From: Maridesulfovibrio frigidus DSM 17176
GTDB taxonomy: Bacteria > Desulfobacterota > Desulfovibrionia > Desulfovibrionales > Desulfovibrionaceae
Length of the DNA stretch: 64,000 nucleotides
Direction: 5' to 3'
Assembly: GCF_000711735.1 (NCBI RefSeq)
Contig: NZ_JONL01000003.1
Coordinates: 1-64,000 of the forward strand
The position numbers and the translations under genes were made by a program. Each line of letters starts with the position of its first letter. Position 1 is the first letter of the stretch. Below are positions 27,932 through 37,600 of the stretch, one piece after another. The notes under the pieces are model-generated. The model was not told the origin of the DNA. It ran no database searches and saw only the letters and a list, made by a program, of their open reading frames with translations.

Positions 27932-27977
27932 GTGTGTCAATTAAATTTAACTTAATGTTAATTTTAAATTGACACAC
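27932..27977. repeat. Inverted repeat GTGTGTCAATT
   Basis: Perfect 11-base arms (27932-27942 and 27967-27977) face each other across 24 bases that themselves contain a TTAAC/GTTAA pair. It lies between the regulator terminator and the small zinc-ribbon gene, about 100 bases upstream of that gene's start, so it could be an operator. No T run follows, so it is not a terminator. Confidence 0.5.
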
Positions 27978-28075
27978 AGGTTGTGTTATGATTGATTTGA
28001 GTTGTCACATGCCAAGAGTTGCGGCGGGAGTGTAAATGCTTCCATGTCAATCAGATGAATTTCAGGAGACTTGTT

Positions 28076-28243
28076 ATGCAGGAAAGATATTGCAAATGTG
28101 GAAACCCGGTTATCGTCCAGTACCATAGTAAAAGATCCGAAGATTGGTTTACCCGTTTCTGGGTAATGGGGTCTACTTTTGGAAAGACGGTTAAAGCATG
28201 TCCTCATTGTGGTAATCCGCTTAGCATAGACAGCCTTAAATAA
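28076..28243 (+). CDS. Small zinc-ribbon protein
   Basis: A 55-residue protein with two metal-binding pairs, CKCGN (residues 6-10) and CPHCGN, spaced as in zinc ribbons, with a WFTRFW aromatic stretch between them. The frame is open from 28019, but the ATG at 28076 follows AGGAG at good spacing. It lies downstream of the S24-type regulator with an intervening terminator, so it has its own promoter. Such small zinc-ribbon proteins bind nucleic acid or partner proteins; nothing more specific can be said. It is too short for confident family assignment, but the Cys pattern and ribosome binding site make it likely real. Confidence 0.7.
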   Translation: MQERYCKCGNPVIVQYHSKRSEDWFTRFWVMGSTFGKTVKACPHCGNPLSIDSLK

Positions 28244-28696
28244 TGAGTATTAAGTAATAGGGCGCCATATTTATAGTAGCGATCTTGGAGTCGTCTAAAT
28301 CTAAAAATTGATGTTTTAACAGTAATACTTTTACGCGCTGAGGGTTTTAGTGCGTAAGAGCTAAGTTTAAATTCATTTAAATATAACAAAAATTTTATGA
28401 ATTTCGGTGAACTTCCCCCCTGTTGTTTACCGGGAAAGTGACTTCCAATTACACACTCCTCAAAAGGATTTCCATCCATTTCTTCAGGCATGCTGCCGTT
28501 CTGGCAGCATGCCTCTTTTTAACTTAATTTAAGCTTTATAATGAACAGGATTTGAGCTTTTTGATATTTTTTAATTAAGTGCTATGTCTTATTTTTTGAA
28601 GGTAATATTAAGGCACAATTCTAGTTGAGATTCTCTTTCCTTTTTGTTCCTTGAAAGGTAATACCCTTTTTAAATTGAGAACGAATTGGAGGAAGT
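28244..28696. other. Long intergenic region with orphan terminator
   Basis: The 450 bases between the zinc-ribbon gene and the UPF0489 gene hold no convincing reading frame. A strong terminator sits at 28486-28520, with about 240 bases of non-coding DNA before it, including a C-rich stretch (cttcccccctg) with a partly complementary GGGAAAG downstream. A small RNA ending at this terminator, or a long 3' UTR of the zinc-ribbon gene, is possible. Confidence 0.4.
28486..28520 (+). terminator. Strong intrinsic terminator
   Basis: A perfect 12-bp stem AGGCATGCTGCC with a 5-base loop and following T run. No gene ends within 240 bases on the plus strand, so it terminates either a long 3' UTR or a non-coding RNA. 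Confidence 0.85.
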
Positions 28697-29407
28697 ATGG
28701 GAAACTGGATCGTTGATTTTCAGGGTCGTAATCACTCTATGGCCATAAAGCTGAATTTTCTTTGGAACGACAAAAATATTTTCATAATGGATAACCATAG
28801 AGCAGCTTTATGGTGTTGGATTCAAAGTCTGAAGGGCGGACAGTCTCTTAAAGTTTTTCATGTAGATAGACATTTTGATGCCCTGTTTTCAGCACAGGAT
28901 TATGCCCACTTTCCTCACGATGAGTTTGAATCAATGGACATCGAAGAATATCTTACATTTGGTTACGATAACGATTTCTTTGCTGTTACTCCGCTTTTCA
29001 GGTGGGATAATTATTTGGGATTATTTATTGAAAAGTATCGTGCACAAATATCTGAATGGGCGTTTGCAACGCATGGAAAAGGTGCGGCACCAAAAGATAT
29101 CAGCTATGCAGGCTATGAGCCTTGGGAATTCCCATCTGCCATCAGCGACTTGACTGGTAAATGGATTTTCAATCTTGATCTCGACTATTTTTTTGGAAGA
29201 ATGGCAAATGGACAGATGGAAAGGCTTTTTACCGATATTTATATTAATGATTTTGCCAAAGCCTTACGCACAGCTCTTGATTCTGGAGTTGTCGAAGTTT
29301 TAACTATCAGTTTAAGTCCTGAGTGTGCTGCTGGATGGGCTGGTGCAGAGGGGGCGCTTAACGTTTTAGCAAAAGGACTCGGTATTGATTTTTGTTTACC
29401 CGACTAG
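28697..29407 (+). CDS. UPF0489 protein, arginase-like fold
   Basis: The 236-residue protein has the metal-binding signatures of the UPF0489 group: MDNHRAALW (31-39), HVDRHFD (55-61) and NLDLDYF (159-165), plus SLSPECAAGW near the C-terminus. These match the two-manganese site of ureohydrolases (HxDxHxD and DxD), and members of this group include peptide arginases that turn Arg into ornithine in modified peptides. No precursor peptide or peptide-modifying gene is adjacent, so a free-standing guanidine hydrolase or another role is equally possible. A good ribosome binding site (ggagga) precedes the ATG at 28697. Confidence 0.78.
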   Translation: MGNWIVDFQGRNHSMAIKLNFLWNDKNIFIMDNHRAALWCWIQSLKGGQSLKVFHVDRHFDALFSAQDYAHFPHDEFESMDIEEYLTFGYDNDFFAVTPLFRWDNYLGLFIEKYRAQISEWAFATHGKGAAPKDISYAGYEPWEFPSAISDLTGKWIFNLDLDYFFGRMANGQMERLFTDIYINDFAKALRTALDSGVVEVLTISLSPECAAGWAGAEGALNVLAKGLGIDFCLPD

Positions 29408-29413
29408 TGGCTC

Positions 29414-30187
29414 TTAGTTACTCTCTACTACTTTTTTTGTTAGTATAGGAGGGCGTGAACTGATGGGTTGAAGGTCAGATTTTATTTTATGTATTGTACC
29501 GTCTTCCAGCATTTTTGAGATTGCCTTGGAAAAGTTGTCAGCTAGTGCGATACCTTCTGGCGTTCTATGGAAGGCAATAAAGACAGGTTCTTCGTAAATG
29601 GGGTTAGCCAAATCGTAACTTAATGATAAGTTTAGTTCTTTCATTGCGTTTAGGGTTATGTCCGGGTCCCCTATAAAACAATCGATGCGGCCTGCTTGTA
29701 GCTTTTTGAGGCTTGACTGAAAGAAGGCAGTAAAGTCGACCGTGATGTCAGAGTCATTTACTATATTTGGTGGGTACGAAAATCCTGTAGTTAGACCGAC
29801 TCTCTTCCCTTTTAACTCACTAACAGTTGTTATTGCTTTGGTACCTTTTCTGGTAAAAGCAAAAGCCCTTTTATAGTGGAAAGGAGTCGTTAAAACAAAT
29901 TGTTCTCTTAGATGAAAGGGGATGGCGGGAAAGAATGCCTGGGTTTTTTTTTCACTAAAATATTTGAACGAACGCTTCGGTGGATATATCAAAATATCGG
30001 GCTTAATATTCAGCCTTGAGCAGGCTTCTCTGACTATATCAATGAAAGTTCCTTTTTGTGAATTTTGTATAAGAACAGGAACAGGGAAAGAGGCAAAAGA
30101 AACTCTATTGGATGCATAGATAGAAGTGTTCGAAAGTGTAAAGAGTAAGACAAGAAGAGATAGTAATATAGATTTTTTTGCGGTCAT
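29414..30187 (-). CDS. Periplasmic solute-binding protein, family 3
   Basis: The 257-residue protein has a signal peptide (KKSILLSLLVLLFTLSNTSIYA) and the fold pattern of family 3 solute-binding proteins: KGTFIDIVREACSRLNIKP near the start, SELKGKRVGLTTGFSYPP in the hinge region and FSKAISKMLEDGTIHKIKSD at the end. Single-domain Desulfovibrio proteins of this kind often lack a transporter and act as sensors or orphan receptors; no ABC transporter genes are nearby here. It is convergent with the UPF0489 gene, six bases between them. The ligand, probably an amino acid or small polar compound, is not known. Confidence 0.82.
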   Translation of the reverse strand: MTAKKSILLSLLVLLFTLSNTSIYASNRVSFASFPVPVLIQNSQKGTFIDIVREACSRLNIKPDILIYPPKRSFKYFSEKKTQAFFPAIPFHLREQFVLTTPFHYKRAFAFTRKGTKAITTVSELKGKRVGLTTGFSYPPNIVNDSDITVDFTAFFQSSLKKLQAGRIDCFIGDPDITLNAMKELNLSLSYDLANPIYEEPVFIAFHRTPEGIALADNFSKAISKMLEDGTIHKIKSDLQPISSRPPILTKKVVESN

Positions 30188-30277
30188 TCGGCTTCTCTTA
30201 ATTTATACTACTACAGTTACTTTGCGTTGACTAAATATCTCTAAAAACAGATCATTTCAAATGAAAGATTATTAAAC

Positions 30278-30616
30278 CTACTCTTTATTCCATACTTTAA
30301 ATTTATGGTCAGAGAAAAATTCCTTGTACAATTTTTCTGCTTTCTGTTTGAAGTTCTTGTCATGCATTACGAGTACGCTTAGCGCTTCGTATTTAAAATA
30401 AGCAATCACATCATCCCAATCTATTTCATCATTACTTACTTTATGCCTAAATCCCTGCAGGCCGGGCTCAACTAGCTTTTGCTTCATAGGCTCGTCAACG
30501 CCTGCATCTTTAAAGAAAGCACAAATTTCGTCTTTAACATGTTCAGGCCAATCTGTTTCGCCTAAAGGAATGAGATCTTGAAACTTATTGTCTTCGCCTT
30601 TTTTTAAAATATGCAT
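30278..30616 (-). CDS. Hypothetical cytoplasmic protein
   Basis: A 112-residue, charged, probably helical protein (MHILKKGEDNKFQDLIPLGE onward) that I do not recognise. The frame is open to a GTG at 30631, but that GTG forms part of the GTGGAG ribosome binding site of the ATG at 30616, so the shorter form is preferred. Trp and acidic residues are plentiful (DEIDWDDVIAYFKYEALSV). It is flanked by secreted-protein genes on the same strand but separated by about 90 to 100 bases on each side, so it may be transcribed alone. Confidence 0.6.
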   Translation of the reverse strand: MHILKKGEDNKFQDLIPLGETDWPEHVKDEICAFFKDAGVDEPMKQKLVEPGLQGFRHKVSNDEIDWDDVIAYFKYEALSVLVMHDKNFKQKAEKLYKEFFSDHKFKVWNKE

Positions 30617-30720
30617 AACCAGTATCTCCACATTTGCTAATTTAATTAGATATATTATATATAATAGTATTAAAAGTAAATTAATAAAATTATTAGTTAA
30701 TAGTATTAAGAAATAAAAAG

Positions 30721-31284
30721 CTATTTTGTACGCGTAAACCTACCAATTATCTGCCCCGTTGCGGGGTTACTCTTCGCGTCATCAAATTCAGTCTTTAAAA
30801 ATGTTAACGCCGAAAGGTCAGAGTTGAAGACTAATGTTCTAATCTGCGAATTACCGCCATTATTTTTATAGTTAATAATATCTGTTATATAAATTGTATT
30901 GCCTGAAATGGTGACTGATCTTTTAACTTTAAGTCCATCTAATTCCCATTCACTTTCTAAAAATGAAACTTCTGTCGGGATAACATAAAAGTCATAATCG
31001 CTTTTAGTTAGATCATTTTGATCTGAACTGATTGTTATGGTTGCATGAGCAGCAACCATTTTCTTCAGGTAGTGAACTGTGACCTTGCCTGTTAATTTTC
31101 CAACAAACTTTGACGTATTAAGTCTTTCAAGTTTAGTTACGGGAGGCGAAGTGTTGGCCATTTGGGGCTGACTTAACGGAAATATTGGCACTATAGCTGT
31201 CGCTGGTTTGTACGCTTCTTTTCCAGAAGCGGATGACACGGTTATGATAATGATGGATATGGTTAAGAGCATTAGTTTTATCAT
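30721..31284 (-). CDS. Secreted protein, unknown
   Basis: A 187-residue protein with a signal peptide (MIKLMLLTISIIIITVSSASG). The mature part has a Pro-rich start followed by alternating beta-strand-like stretches (GKLTGKVTVHYLKKM, VTISGNTIYITDIINYK), suggesting a small beta-sandwich or barrel. It ends with GQIIGRFTRTK. I do not recognise the family. It is divergent from the lectin-like secreted protein at 31373, with about 90 AT-rich bases between them holding both promoters. Surface or periplasmic location is likely. Confidence 0.65.
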   Translation of the reverse strand: MIKLMLLTISIIIITVSSASGKEAYKPATAIVPIFPLSQPQMANTSPPVTKLERLNTSKFVGKLTGKVTVHYLKKMVAAHATITISSDQNDLTKSDYDFYVIPTEVSFLESEWELDGLKVKRSVTISGNTIYITDIINYKNNGGNSQIRTLVFNSDLSALTFLKTEFDDAKSNPATGQIIGRFTRTK

Positions 31285-31372
31285 TAGTTTCTCTTTTGTT
31301 CTATTCTGTTTACTGGCTAATTTTATTAGCTTATTATAAGATATAAAAAATAAGTTTCAATAGGAGAATAGC

Positions 31373-31852
31373 ATGATTCGTCAGTACTGGAAAATAATTA
31401 CTTTGGTGTTTGTTTTATCCATTTTTATTTCATCGACAAGCTTGCGTGCTGAAATGAAGATCACCTTAAAAGATGGAAAAGTTATAGATGTACCTGTTTC
31501 GGAAGATAGTGTTGAATCAATCTCTTACGACAATTCAAAAGATAACACCGAGGATGCGGAACAACCTGTCTTTGCGAAAAATTCAATTAGAATTGAAAGT
31601 GCTAAATACGGTAATGTTAGTTTTGAACTTGGTAATGAACTTGGTTATAAGCAGTATTTTTGTGATGCAAAAGGTGCTCTGGTTGAACTTTGTGATGGAA
31701 CAAAAGCCTGTAGGATAATTGTTGGTAGTAAGATTTGCGGAGATCCTTATCCTGGAAAAGGTAAATATTTGTATGTTGAATATTCATGCGGTGAGAAACT
31801 TAAACGGGCCAAAAATACACAAACAGAAATTATGAAATTAAAGTGCCCTTAA
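31373..31852 (+). CDS. Secreted protein with SUEL-type lectin-like domain
   Basis: The 159-residue protein has a signal peptide (residues 1-26), a short beta segment (MKITLKDGKVIDVPVSED) and a C-terminal domain from about residue 70 that follows the galactose/rhamnose-binding lectin (SUEL) pattern: IRIESAKYGN, then CDAKG, LVELCDGTKACRIIV, GDPYPGKGKYLYVEYSC. Cys spacing and the GDP-x-PG-x2-KYL-x-V-x-YxC ending closely resemble the animal egg lectins, in which this region holds the sugar-binding site. In the animal proteins a Cys normally follows GDP; here it is Tyr. Role unknown; binding of an extracellular sugar is a reasonable guess. The ATG has a tagga-type ribosome binding site. Confidence 0.7.
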   Translation: MIRQYWKIITLVFVLSIFISSTSLRAEMKITLKDGKVIDVPVSEDSVESISYDNSKDNTEDAEQPVFAKNSIRIESAKYGNVSFELGNELGYKQYFCDAKGALVELCDGTKACRIIVGSKICGDPYPGKGKYLYVEYSCGEKLKRAKNTQTEIMKLKCP

Positions 31853-31933
31853 ATTAAATATATCATTCCTTTTGGGCCTCTTTTTTGCATGTAAATGCAG
31901 GTATGGAAAAATAATCCCTATCGGAGGTTTCTT

Positions 31934-32107
31934 ATGAGGAAGGTTATTGCTTTGGGATTAGTTTTTCTAAGTGGTGCGTTGCTTTTTAAATCTGGAATGA
32001 ACGTTTATTCTTCTCTTAGCCCGAGTCATATTGAAATTCAGCGAGTTGCCGAATTTGATAGAATTGAAGGCAAAAATTGTCCTTTATTTTTTCCGAAGGG
32101 GCAATAA
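31934..32107 (+). CDS. Small membrane-anchored protein
   Basis: A 57-residue protein with an N-terminal hydrophobic segment (VIALGLVFLSGALLF) and a short polar tail with a single Cys (EGKNCPLFFPKGQ). The ATG at 31934 follows GGAGG at good spacing, so it is preferred over the in-frame ATG at 31895. It lies about 80 bases after the lectin-like gene on the same strand, so the two may be co-transcribed up to the terminator at 32178. No family was recognised. Confidence 0.55.
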   Translation: MRKVIALGLVFLSGALLFKSGMNVYSSLSPSHIEIQRVAEFDRIEGKNCPLFFPKGQ

Positions 32108-32177
32108 AAGGGACGGCTAACTGGAATTATAATTTATAAGGCAGAGCAACCTATTTTTTCACATTATGTGAGTTTTA

Positions 32178-32215
32178 AAGGCGTATCAAATTAATCTTTG
32201 ATGCGCCTTTTTTTT
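32178..32215 (+). terminator. Intrinsic terminator
   Basis: A 13-bp stem with one G-U pair (AAGGCGTATCAAA and partner) and eight T residues follows the small membrane protein gene and ends the lectin-like transcription unit. The next 185 bases up to 32401 hold nothing I can support. Confidence 0.85.
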
Positions 32216-32401
32216 GTTAACTTTTGATGACTACTTTGTGTAATGAAAGATTTATGTTTAACTAAAACAAGGAAAACATCTATCTGTTTTGGTCAGTGTC
32301 ATTGTGTGAGGAAAGGTTTTGTACGTATTATTAAAGTCGGCCTGAAATATTCATTTTACAGGAACTTTAATACATAATTAAGTTTTTTATCAGAGGCTTT
32401 T

Positions 32402-33448
32402 ATGACTTTAGGGTATGCTTTTATAAAACCACTTGCTGCCTTTTTGTTGCTCGTGGCTTTTACTATTGTGTGTTGGTTGCTTTTCAATTGGTATAATAGT
32501 CCTGATTTTGAGGTAAGTTCTCTTAAGCATGGATCAGTTATAAAGTTTGAAAACGGTATCAATGAAGTTAATGCAAAAAAAGGTAAGTTGACCGTTCTTA
32601 GCTATAACCTTGGTTTTGCTGCAGGACCTATGCAAGAGACTTTAGCGGATGATCATCCCGAGTCTTTTTATACAAATAATTTAGATAAATTTATTGAATT
32701 AGTTAAATCAAAAGATGTTGATATCCTTTTATTACAGGAGGTTGATTTAGATTCAAAGCGCTCCAGTTATATGGATCAACTGGAGTATATAATGGATCGT
32801 CTCGGCTGGGGGTATGCTGCTCCGGTTGTTGATTGGGATTTATACTTTCCGTTTCGTAAAGAACATAAAATAGTTAAGGCTACTGTTGTATTATCCAAGT
32901 TCCCAATATCTTCTAATGACTATACTCTTACTTCCTGCAAGCCAAATTTTGATAATAAGTTATTAAATATTTTTTATTATCCGCTTTTGTGGAAATCGAC
33001 TATGCAGCGTGTTTCCATCTTAGTAGAAGATAATCCTATCGATATTTATAATGTTCACCTTTGTGTATGGAATAGAGCTGCGCGCGTTGAGCAGATTAAA
33101 TCTCTGTCAAAGTGGATCAACGAGAAATCCTCTGATCGTGCTTTTTTAGTTGCGGGAGATTTTAATTTTCAAGCTTATATACGTGGAACGCCTATTCCAT
33201 TTGCAGATATGTCCGAGCCTTCCTTTATGAAACATTTATGGGATCAAGTTCCAGAAATTTCTGAATTGTATAGCTCTAAATCTTCTGATGCTAAATCTAT
33301 TCATAACTATTTTACATTTCCTGAGCGCAGACATCGCTATGATTTTATGTATTACTCTAAAAAAGTTCACTTTTTAGACTCTAATATTATCCAAGACATA
33401 GATTCTTCTGACCATTTACCTCTCATTGCAACTTTTAAATTAAAGTAA
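32402..33448 (+). CDS. Endonuclease/exonuclease/phosphatase family protein
   Basis: The 348-residue protein has one N-terminal membrane segment (AFLLLVAFTIVCWLLF) and then an EEP-type catalytic domain: LTVLSYNLGF, LLLQEVDLDS (metal-binding Glu), IYNVHLCVWN (catalytic His), LVAGDFNF (Asp/Asn pair) and SSDHLPLIATF (terminal Asp-His). All catalytic residues of the family are present. With the anchor, the active site probably faces the periplasm. Members cleave phosphodiesters in nucleic acids, inositol lipids or sphingomyelin; the substrate here cannot be read. It stands alone and is preceded by a long AT-rich region. Confidence 0.85.
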   Translation: MTLGYAFIKPLAAFLLLVAFTIVCWLLFNWYNSPDFEVSSLKHGSVIKFENGINEVNAKKGKLTVLSYNLGFAAGPMQETLADDHPESFYTNNLDKFIELVKSKDVDILLLQEVDLDSKRSSYMDQLEYIMDRLGWGYAAPVVDWDLYFPFRKEHKIVKATVVLSKFPISSNDYTLTSCKPNFDNKLLNIFYYPLLWKSTMQRVSILVEDNPIDIYNVHLCVWNRAARVEQIKSLSKWINEKSSDRAFLVAGDFNFQAYIRGTPIPFADMSEPSFMKHLWDQVPEISELYSSKSSDAKSIHNYFTFPERRHRYDFMYYSKKVHFLDSNIIQDIDSSDHLPLIATFKLK

Positions 33449-33609
33449 CTTAACCAATGTTAACTTATTGTCGTTATATATCTAATCATTAATCGGGGTG
33501 CATGTTTGTTTTTACAATGCAATAAAAATGATACAGTATTCCATAATTACGATTAATAATATTAATGGATAATTCTTAACTGTATTTAATCTATAAATGC
33601 GGAGCTTGC

Positions 33610-34665
33610 ATGAAAAGGGTATTCGGCTTGTGTTTAATGGTTGGACTTAGCACGGTTTTGCTTTGTTCTTTTGCACTTGCAGAGGCCGTCGGACCTAAGA
33701 AAATTTTCATCGTAAGTAGTTACGCACAAGACAATATTTGCGGACTGCCTCAGTATCAGGGCGTTATTGAAGCTATTGCCGGTGCCGGTTTCCGGATTGA
33801 TACCGATGTGAAGATTTATTCTTACGCAATGGAAACTAAAAAAGTAAATAATACTCCTGCCTTGATTGATGCACAGGCTGAAATTGTTTTGGCTAAAATA
33901 GAGAAAATTAACCCTGATGTTGTTGTTGTTTTGGATGATAATGCATTCAGGGCAGTTGCTTTAAAGCTTGTTGATTCTAAAATAGCGGTCGTGTTTTCGG
34001 GGCTTAATGGTCAGCCGGAAGATTACAATGAAATTGTGACGTGGATAGATTCTCGCAGTAAGCCCGGCCATAACATAACAGGCATTTATGAAAAACTACA
34101 CATCGTACAAGCTTTTAAGGTTCAGAAGAAAATTCTTCCCGATCTAGAGCGAGCATTAATTGTTTCTGACGAGTCTCCCACAGGAAAGGCCGTTTTAAAG
34201 GAAGTAAATCTAGAACTTTCAGAGGAAAGTGTAGATGTTTTTTTTGATGTTAAGATTGCCACTTCTTGGGAAGATTATAAGGATATAATATTAAAAAGTT
34301 GTTCCAGTCCTGATATAGGTACTATTTATACTGCAGCCACTCTTTTAAAAGACAAGCATGGGCAAGTACATTCCACCTCGGAAATTATTAAGTGGACAGT
34401 TGGAAATTGCCTGAAACCAGGTATTCCTATTAATTATTCATTTTCTCGTCTTGGAATGTTTGGCGGGGCCGGAGTAGACTTTATTTCCATGGGGCGGCAA
34501 GCAGGCGTCATGGTTGGTCGGATACTAAATGGAGATAAGCCCGGGGACATAGCTATTGAGAATGCTAAACGTTATGGGCTAGTCTTTAATCTTAAGCGCG
34601 CTGAAGAACTCGGTATAACCATTCCTAACGACGTATTAATGGCTTCTGACGCAATTTACAGGTAG
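33610..34665 (+). CDS. ABC-type periplasmic binding protein linked to a hybrid kinase
   Basis: The 351-residue protein has a signal peptide (LCLMVGLSTVLLCSFALA) and the two-lobed pattern of the ABC_sub_bind family (TrpX-like): KKIFIVSSYAQDN at the start of lobe one, NPDVVVVLDDNAFRAVALKL, and GGAGVDFISMGRQAGVMVGRIL near the end. No permease or ATPase gene is adjacent; instead the stop codon lies four bases before the hybrid kinase gene. This arrangement suggests that the binding protein presents its ligand to the kinase's periplasmic domain. The ligand is unknown. Confidence 0.88.
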   Translation: MKRVFGLCLMVGLSTVLLCSFALAEAVGPKKIFIVSSYAQDNICGLPQYQGVIEAIAGAGFRIDTDVKIYSYAMETKKVNNTPALIDAQAEIVLAKIEKINPDVVVVLDDNAFRAVALKLVDSKIAVVFSGLNGQPEDYNEIVTWIDSRSKPGHNITGIYEKLHIVQAFKVQKKILPDLERALIVSDESPTGKAVLKEVNLELSEESVDVFFDVKIATSWEDYKDIILKSCSSPDIGTIYTAATLLKDKHGQVHSTSEIIKWTVGNCLKPGIPINYSFSRLGMFGGAGVDFISMGRQAGVMVGRILNGDKPGDIAIENAKRYGLVFNLKRAEELGITIPNDVLMASDAIYR

Positions 34666-34669
34666 TTAA

Positions 34670-37600
34670 TTGTCGAAACTTGCTCAAAATATAAAAAGTA
34701 TAAAAACTTATAGATTGTGTACGCTCTTGGCTGCGGCTATTTGTGGTATTGCGCTACTTTCTGCGCTGTCCATTGGCAGTGTCCTTTCTTATAGTTATTT
34801 TAAAAGTCTCAAGGCTGAATTTCATGACCGTGTCAGAGCTGAAGGGGAAGTTCACAGTCTTGAAGTATACAGCTTTTTAAATCGGGCCATGTCTCGGCTT
34901 GGCGAGCTTAGTAGGGATAATTCAATTCGAGTTACGATGATGCTCGGAGCAGATTATCCGCTCATTGAAAAGCTTGAAGAGTACGATCAAAGTCCCTTAG
35001 GTGTGGATTATTTCATATTGAGAAAAGGTGATGATAAAATTTTTTCATCCACTTCTAAAAAATTCGATAGTGTCCTTGTAAGGCAAGCCCTCGAAAATAC
35101 ACCATATCGCTGCACTTTTTGCCGATCTTCTGACGGTAAATTGGTGACAGTTTTTTCAGTTCCTATTCGTAGCCGGCTGAAAGTTGTCGGTAGCGTTGCC
35201 TGTATTGTTGATGCCTCTAAGTCGCGACTTGATTCACTTGTCGATAGCAGTACTGGCGGAAGACTTATTCTATTCAATCAAGGAATCGCATCAGATTTTC
35301 TTTCAGGCAAGCCTCTTTCTTTAGAAGTCAATGATGCTATTTCTGATGAAATGGTTCACGCGCGTCTTGGCGATAAACTGGAGGGCGCTCTCTTTCGCAG
35401 TTCGCTAGTTCCCGGTCTTTCTTATTTCGTTTCAGATGAGCGTTTGTTCAAAGTCATTTCGAAAGCATTCTATCTTTCACTACCTTTTATTATCATAATT
35501 TCAGGGATATGTATGTTTGTGGCGCTCTTTATCAGCCGCAAACTTGGCCAGCCGCTGCAGACTATTACTGAGACTGTAGAGAGTGTTTCAAAGGGGATGG
35601 ATGTAGCTATCAATGATAAGGATAGCCATATTCACGAGATAGGTACACTTGAGAAATCTTTGTCTTATCTTTTGGAAAGTTTACGTAGGGCAAAGGGGCT
35701 TGAGGCTTACCAGTTTTACTTTGATAACGTTAGTGATCTTGTTTGTATTACTGATATTGATGGTCTTTTCATTGAAACAAATGTTCAAATCACTGATCAG
35801 TTGGGCTATTCTAAGGAAGAGCTTCTGTCTAAAACTATTTTTGAACTGGTACCTGCGTATGAGCGCGCCTCTTTACGTGCAGTGTTAAGTGATATTTTGG
35901 GAGGCAGCGCAACTGATAGTTTTGAATGTTCCATGATTACGAAGACAGGGCGCTCAGTTTACTCTGAAGTTCGTACCCGAAAGATTAAGTACCATGGGGC
36001 CGATGTTTTACTCAGTGTTGTTCGTGATGCTACTGACAGAAAAAATGATGAAGAAGAGTTACAGCGTTATGCCGCAGAACTGCTTCGGGCTAATGAAGTG
36101 GAGGAGAGAAACTCCGCACATATGGCTGACACTCTTAAGCAACTTGAAGATGCCATGGCTCGTGCTGAGGTTGCAAGCCGAACTAAAAGCAGCTTTCTTG
36201 CCCAGATGAGTCATGAGATCCGTACTCCTATGAACTCAATTCTAGGTATGGCGGATATGCTTAGAGAGACTCCGCTTGACGCTGAGCAGAATAGTTATGT
36301 GAATATATTTCAGGACTCCGGTGTGGTCCTTATGGATCTTATTAATGATATTCTTGATTTATCAAAGATTGAAGCCGGTGAGCTATCCATAGAAAAAACC
36401 GAATTTAACTTGGATCGTCTGGTTGATGAAGTTTCGGGCATTATGTCTGTCACTGCGTGGAAGAAGGGGCTGGATTTAGATTGTCATATAGATCCTTCCG
36501 TCCCGTCCCTCTTTGTGGGAGATCCTACAAGAATGAAGCAAATAATTATTAATCTGCTGAGTAACGCAATTAAATTTACAGACATAGGGACTATCAGTCT
36601 AGGCATCACCAGTCGATTTGTGGACGATGGCAAAGTGCTTTTAAAGATGGTTGTAACTGATACGGGTATTGGAATTCCAGAAGAGAATGTAGATCTTCTA
36701 TTTGAAAATTTTACGCAGGCGGATTCCTCTACAACTCGTAAGTTCGGTGGTACCGGGCTGGGGCTTGCTATCACAAAAAATCTTGTAGAACTTATGGGTG
36801 GGACTATTTCTGCTTTAAATGGCATTTCGGGCGGTGCGCAGTTTAATGTTGAAGTAGTTGTGCACATGGCAGACAGTCTTGACCTGCAAATGGCAGAGAT
36901 TGAAAAAGCTGTCCGCGGTAAGACTCTTTTGGTGGTTGACCAGAGCCCGGTTGTTAGAACTTATATTTGTGCATGTTTGGAAAAGTGGGGCGCTGCATGC
37001 ATTTTGGCAGAGAATGGTATTTCGGCATGTCAGAAGATCAAAAAAACCAATAAAAAAATTGATCTTATAATTATATCAGAGAAATTTGGTGACTCAGATG
37101 GACTTGGAGAAGTTGATGCTATCAAAGAATGCATGACTTTTTCTAAGCCGGACGTTTGCCTGCTTTCTTTGTCTCCCGGTGAGAGTTACAGTAGCCCGGT
37201 AGTTAATAAATTATTCGGGGTGAAAGGGAGCATTCGCTGGCCCATGACGCGGGGCATTTTGCAATGCGCAATGCTGAATGTGTTGGGTAATGAATCTGTG
37301 GAATGTTTGGTAAAAGATCCGGAAGCGATACTTTTACCAACACGAATTCTTTTTGCTGAAGATTCTGAAAGTAACAGAATGCTGGTTGAATTCTATTTGA
37401 AAGATACTCCGTTCAAAATCACTTCAGTGCCCGATGGCCGCACGGCTGTAGATATGTATAAGAAGCACAACTTTGACTTGGTGCTGATGGATGTCAATAT
37501 GCCCGTTTTGGATGGTTATGCGGCAACAAAAGAAATACGGTACTATGAGAGGAAGAACGGGTACCCCAATACTCCGATTGTTATTTTGACAGCGAACGAA

